Assembly (NCBI GenBank): GCA_902492275.1
Contig: CABUKW010000165.1
Coordinates: forward strand, 1 to 5,928
Length of the DNA stretch: 5,928 nt
From: an uncultured Peptococcaceae bacterium
GTDB taxonomy: Bacteria; Bacillota; Peptococcia; Peptococcales; Peptococcaceae
Reading direction: 5' to 3'
Both the position numbers and the translations under genes were made by a program. Below are positions 5,766 through 5,928 of this stretch, one piece after another (positions within the stretch are counted from its first letter, which is position 1; each line of letters begins with the position of its first letter). Below the pieces are notes generated by a model, which saw only the letters and a program-made list of their open reading frames with translations, had not been told where the DNA came from and made no database searches.

Positions 5766-5873
5766 AAAACGATATGATTTGCATATTCATAAAGAAAATA
5801 GGACGCAAACAGACCCTGTGTCTGATACCATATAGTTATGAAAGAAAAGTAGAAAAGTCGAGGGGGAAAGACG
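5766..5873 (+). promoter_or_regulatory. glmS 5' leader without a recognisable glmS ribozyme
   Basis: About 100 transcribed bases precede glmS. Three short perfect hairpins are possible: ATATG/CATAT (5772-5776, 5782-5786), CAGAC/GTCTG (5810-5814, 5820-5824) and CATA/TATG (5829-5832, 5837-5840). The glmS ribozyme core, with its AGCGCC cleavage region and pseudoknots, is not seen, and the leader is shorter than the roughly 150-170 nt ribozyme needs. AGGGGG (5861-5866) is the ribosome site. Confidence 0.5.
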
Positions 5874-5928
5874 ATGTGCGGAATAGTAGGATATATCGGG
5901 AAGCGAAATGCGGTGGAAGTGTTGCTGG
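5874..5928 (+). CDS. glmS: Glutamine-fructose-6-phosphate aminotransferase, 5' end (partial gene)
   Basis: Only the first 18 codons are in the window. They read MCGIVGYIGKRNAVEVLL, which is the hallmark N-terminus of GlmS: after Met removal the cysteine becomes the N-terminal nucleophile of the glutaminase domain. The full enzyme (about 600 residues) makes glucosamine-6-phosphate from fructose-6-phosphate and glutamine, the first step to UDP-GlcNAc and the cell wall. ATG 5874 has AGGGGG (5861-5866) seven bases upstream. Other class II amidotransferases (PurF, AsnB, GltB) also expose an N-terminal Cys, but CGIVGYIG followed by a short basic stretch is typical of GlmS. No terminator separates it from scpB, though it has its own promoter candidate. 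Confidence 0.92.
   Translation, partial: MCGIVGYIGKRNAVEVLL

Noticed and set aside
5774..5928. An ATG-started reading frame, open to the window edge, in the glmS leader and overlapping glmS in another frame
   Set aside because: It has no ribosome site, starts almost at the predicted transcription start, and overlaps the secure glmS start. The encoded lysine- and arginine-rich chain has no recognisable motif.

Overview
This window is a stretch of ordinary-looking chromosome from a bacterium that is most likely an anaerobic member of the Bacillota (Firmicutes). The evidence is strong Shine-Dalgarno sites before nearly every gene, sigma-A type promoters, one TTG start, a ScpA/ScpB pair next to a site-2 protease, and a compact FMN oxidoreductase with an N-terminal cysteine cluster of a kind I associate with Clostridia and Negativicutes. 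The finer placement is a guess from protein wording, not a measurement. All genes lie on the + strand.

Positions 1-3405 look like one co-directional transcription unit that begins upstream of the window. It holds the 3' end of deoC (deoxyribose-phosphate aldolase), an FMN-dependent alpha-hydroxy-acid dehydrogenase-like gene starting one base after the deoC stop, then moaC, moaA and a mogA/moaB-family gene. MoaA and MoaC together turn GTP into cyclic pyranopterin monophosphate. The MogA-type protein would act later, adenylylating molybdopterin before metal insertion. The genes for the intermediate step (moaD, moaE) and for metal insertion (moeA) are not in view. A strong stem-loop at 3424-3462 ends this block.

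Positions 3406-3733 are AT-rich and contain no gene. They hold the terminator, several promoter-like sequences (one resembling a sigma-H promoter), and an 8-bp perfect inverted repeat just upstream of an extended -10 element. This is probably the regulatory region of the next operon.

Positions 3734-5724 encode a membrane-embedded site-2-type metalloprotease (M50), then ScpA and ScpB, the kleisin and winged-helix partners of the SMC condensin complex. They are tightly spaced: 14 nt, then 0 nt with a TTG start for scpB. From 5725 a 149-base leader with a good sigma-A promoter leads into the first 18 codons of glmS (glucosamine-6-phosphate synthase). The glmS ribozyme found before this gene in many Bacillota is not recognisable here.

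I found no mobile element, CRISPR array, tRNA, rRNA or obvious new defence or biosynthetic system. The items most worth a second look are the divergent FMN enzyme, the structured regulatory region before the protease gene, and the ribozyme-free glmS leader.
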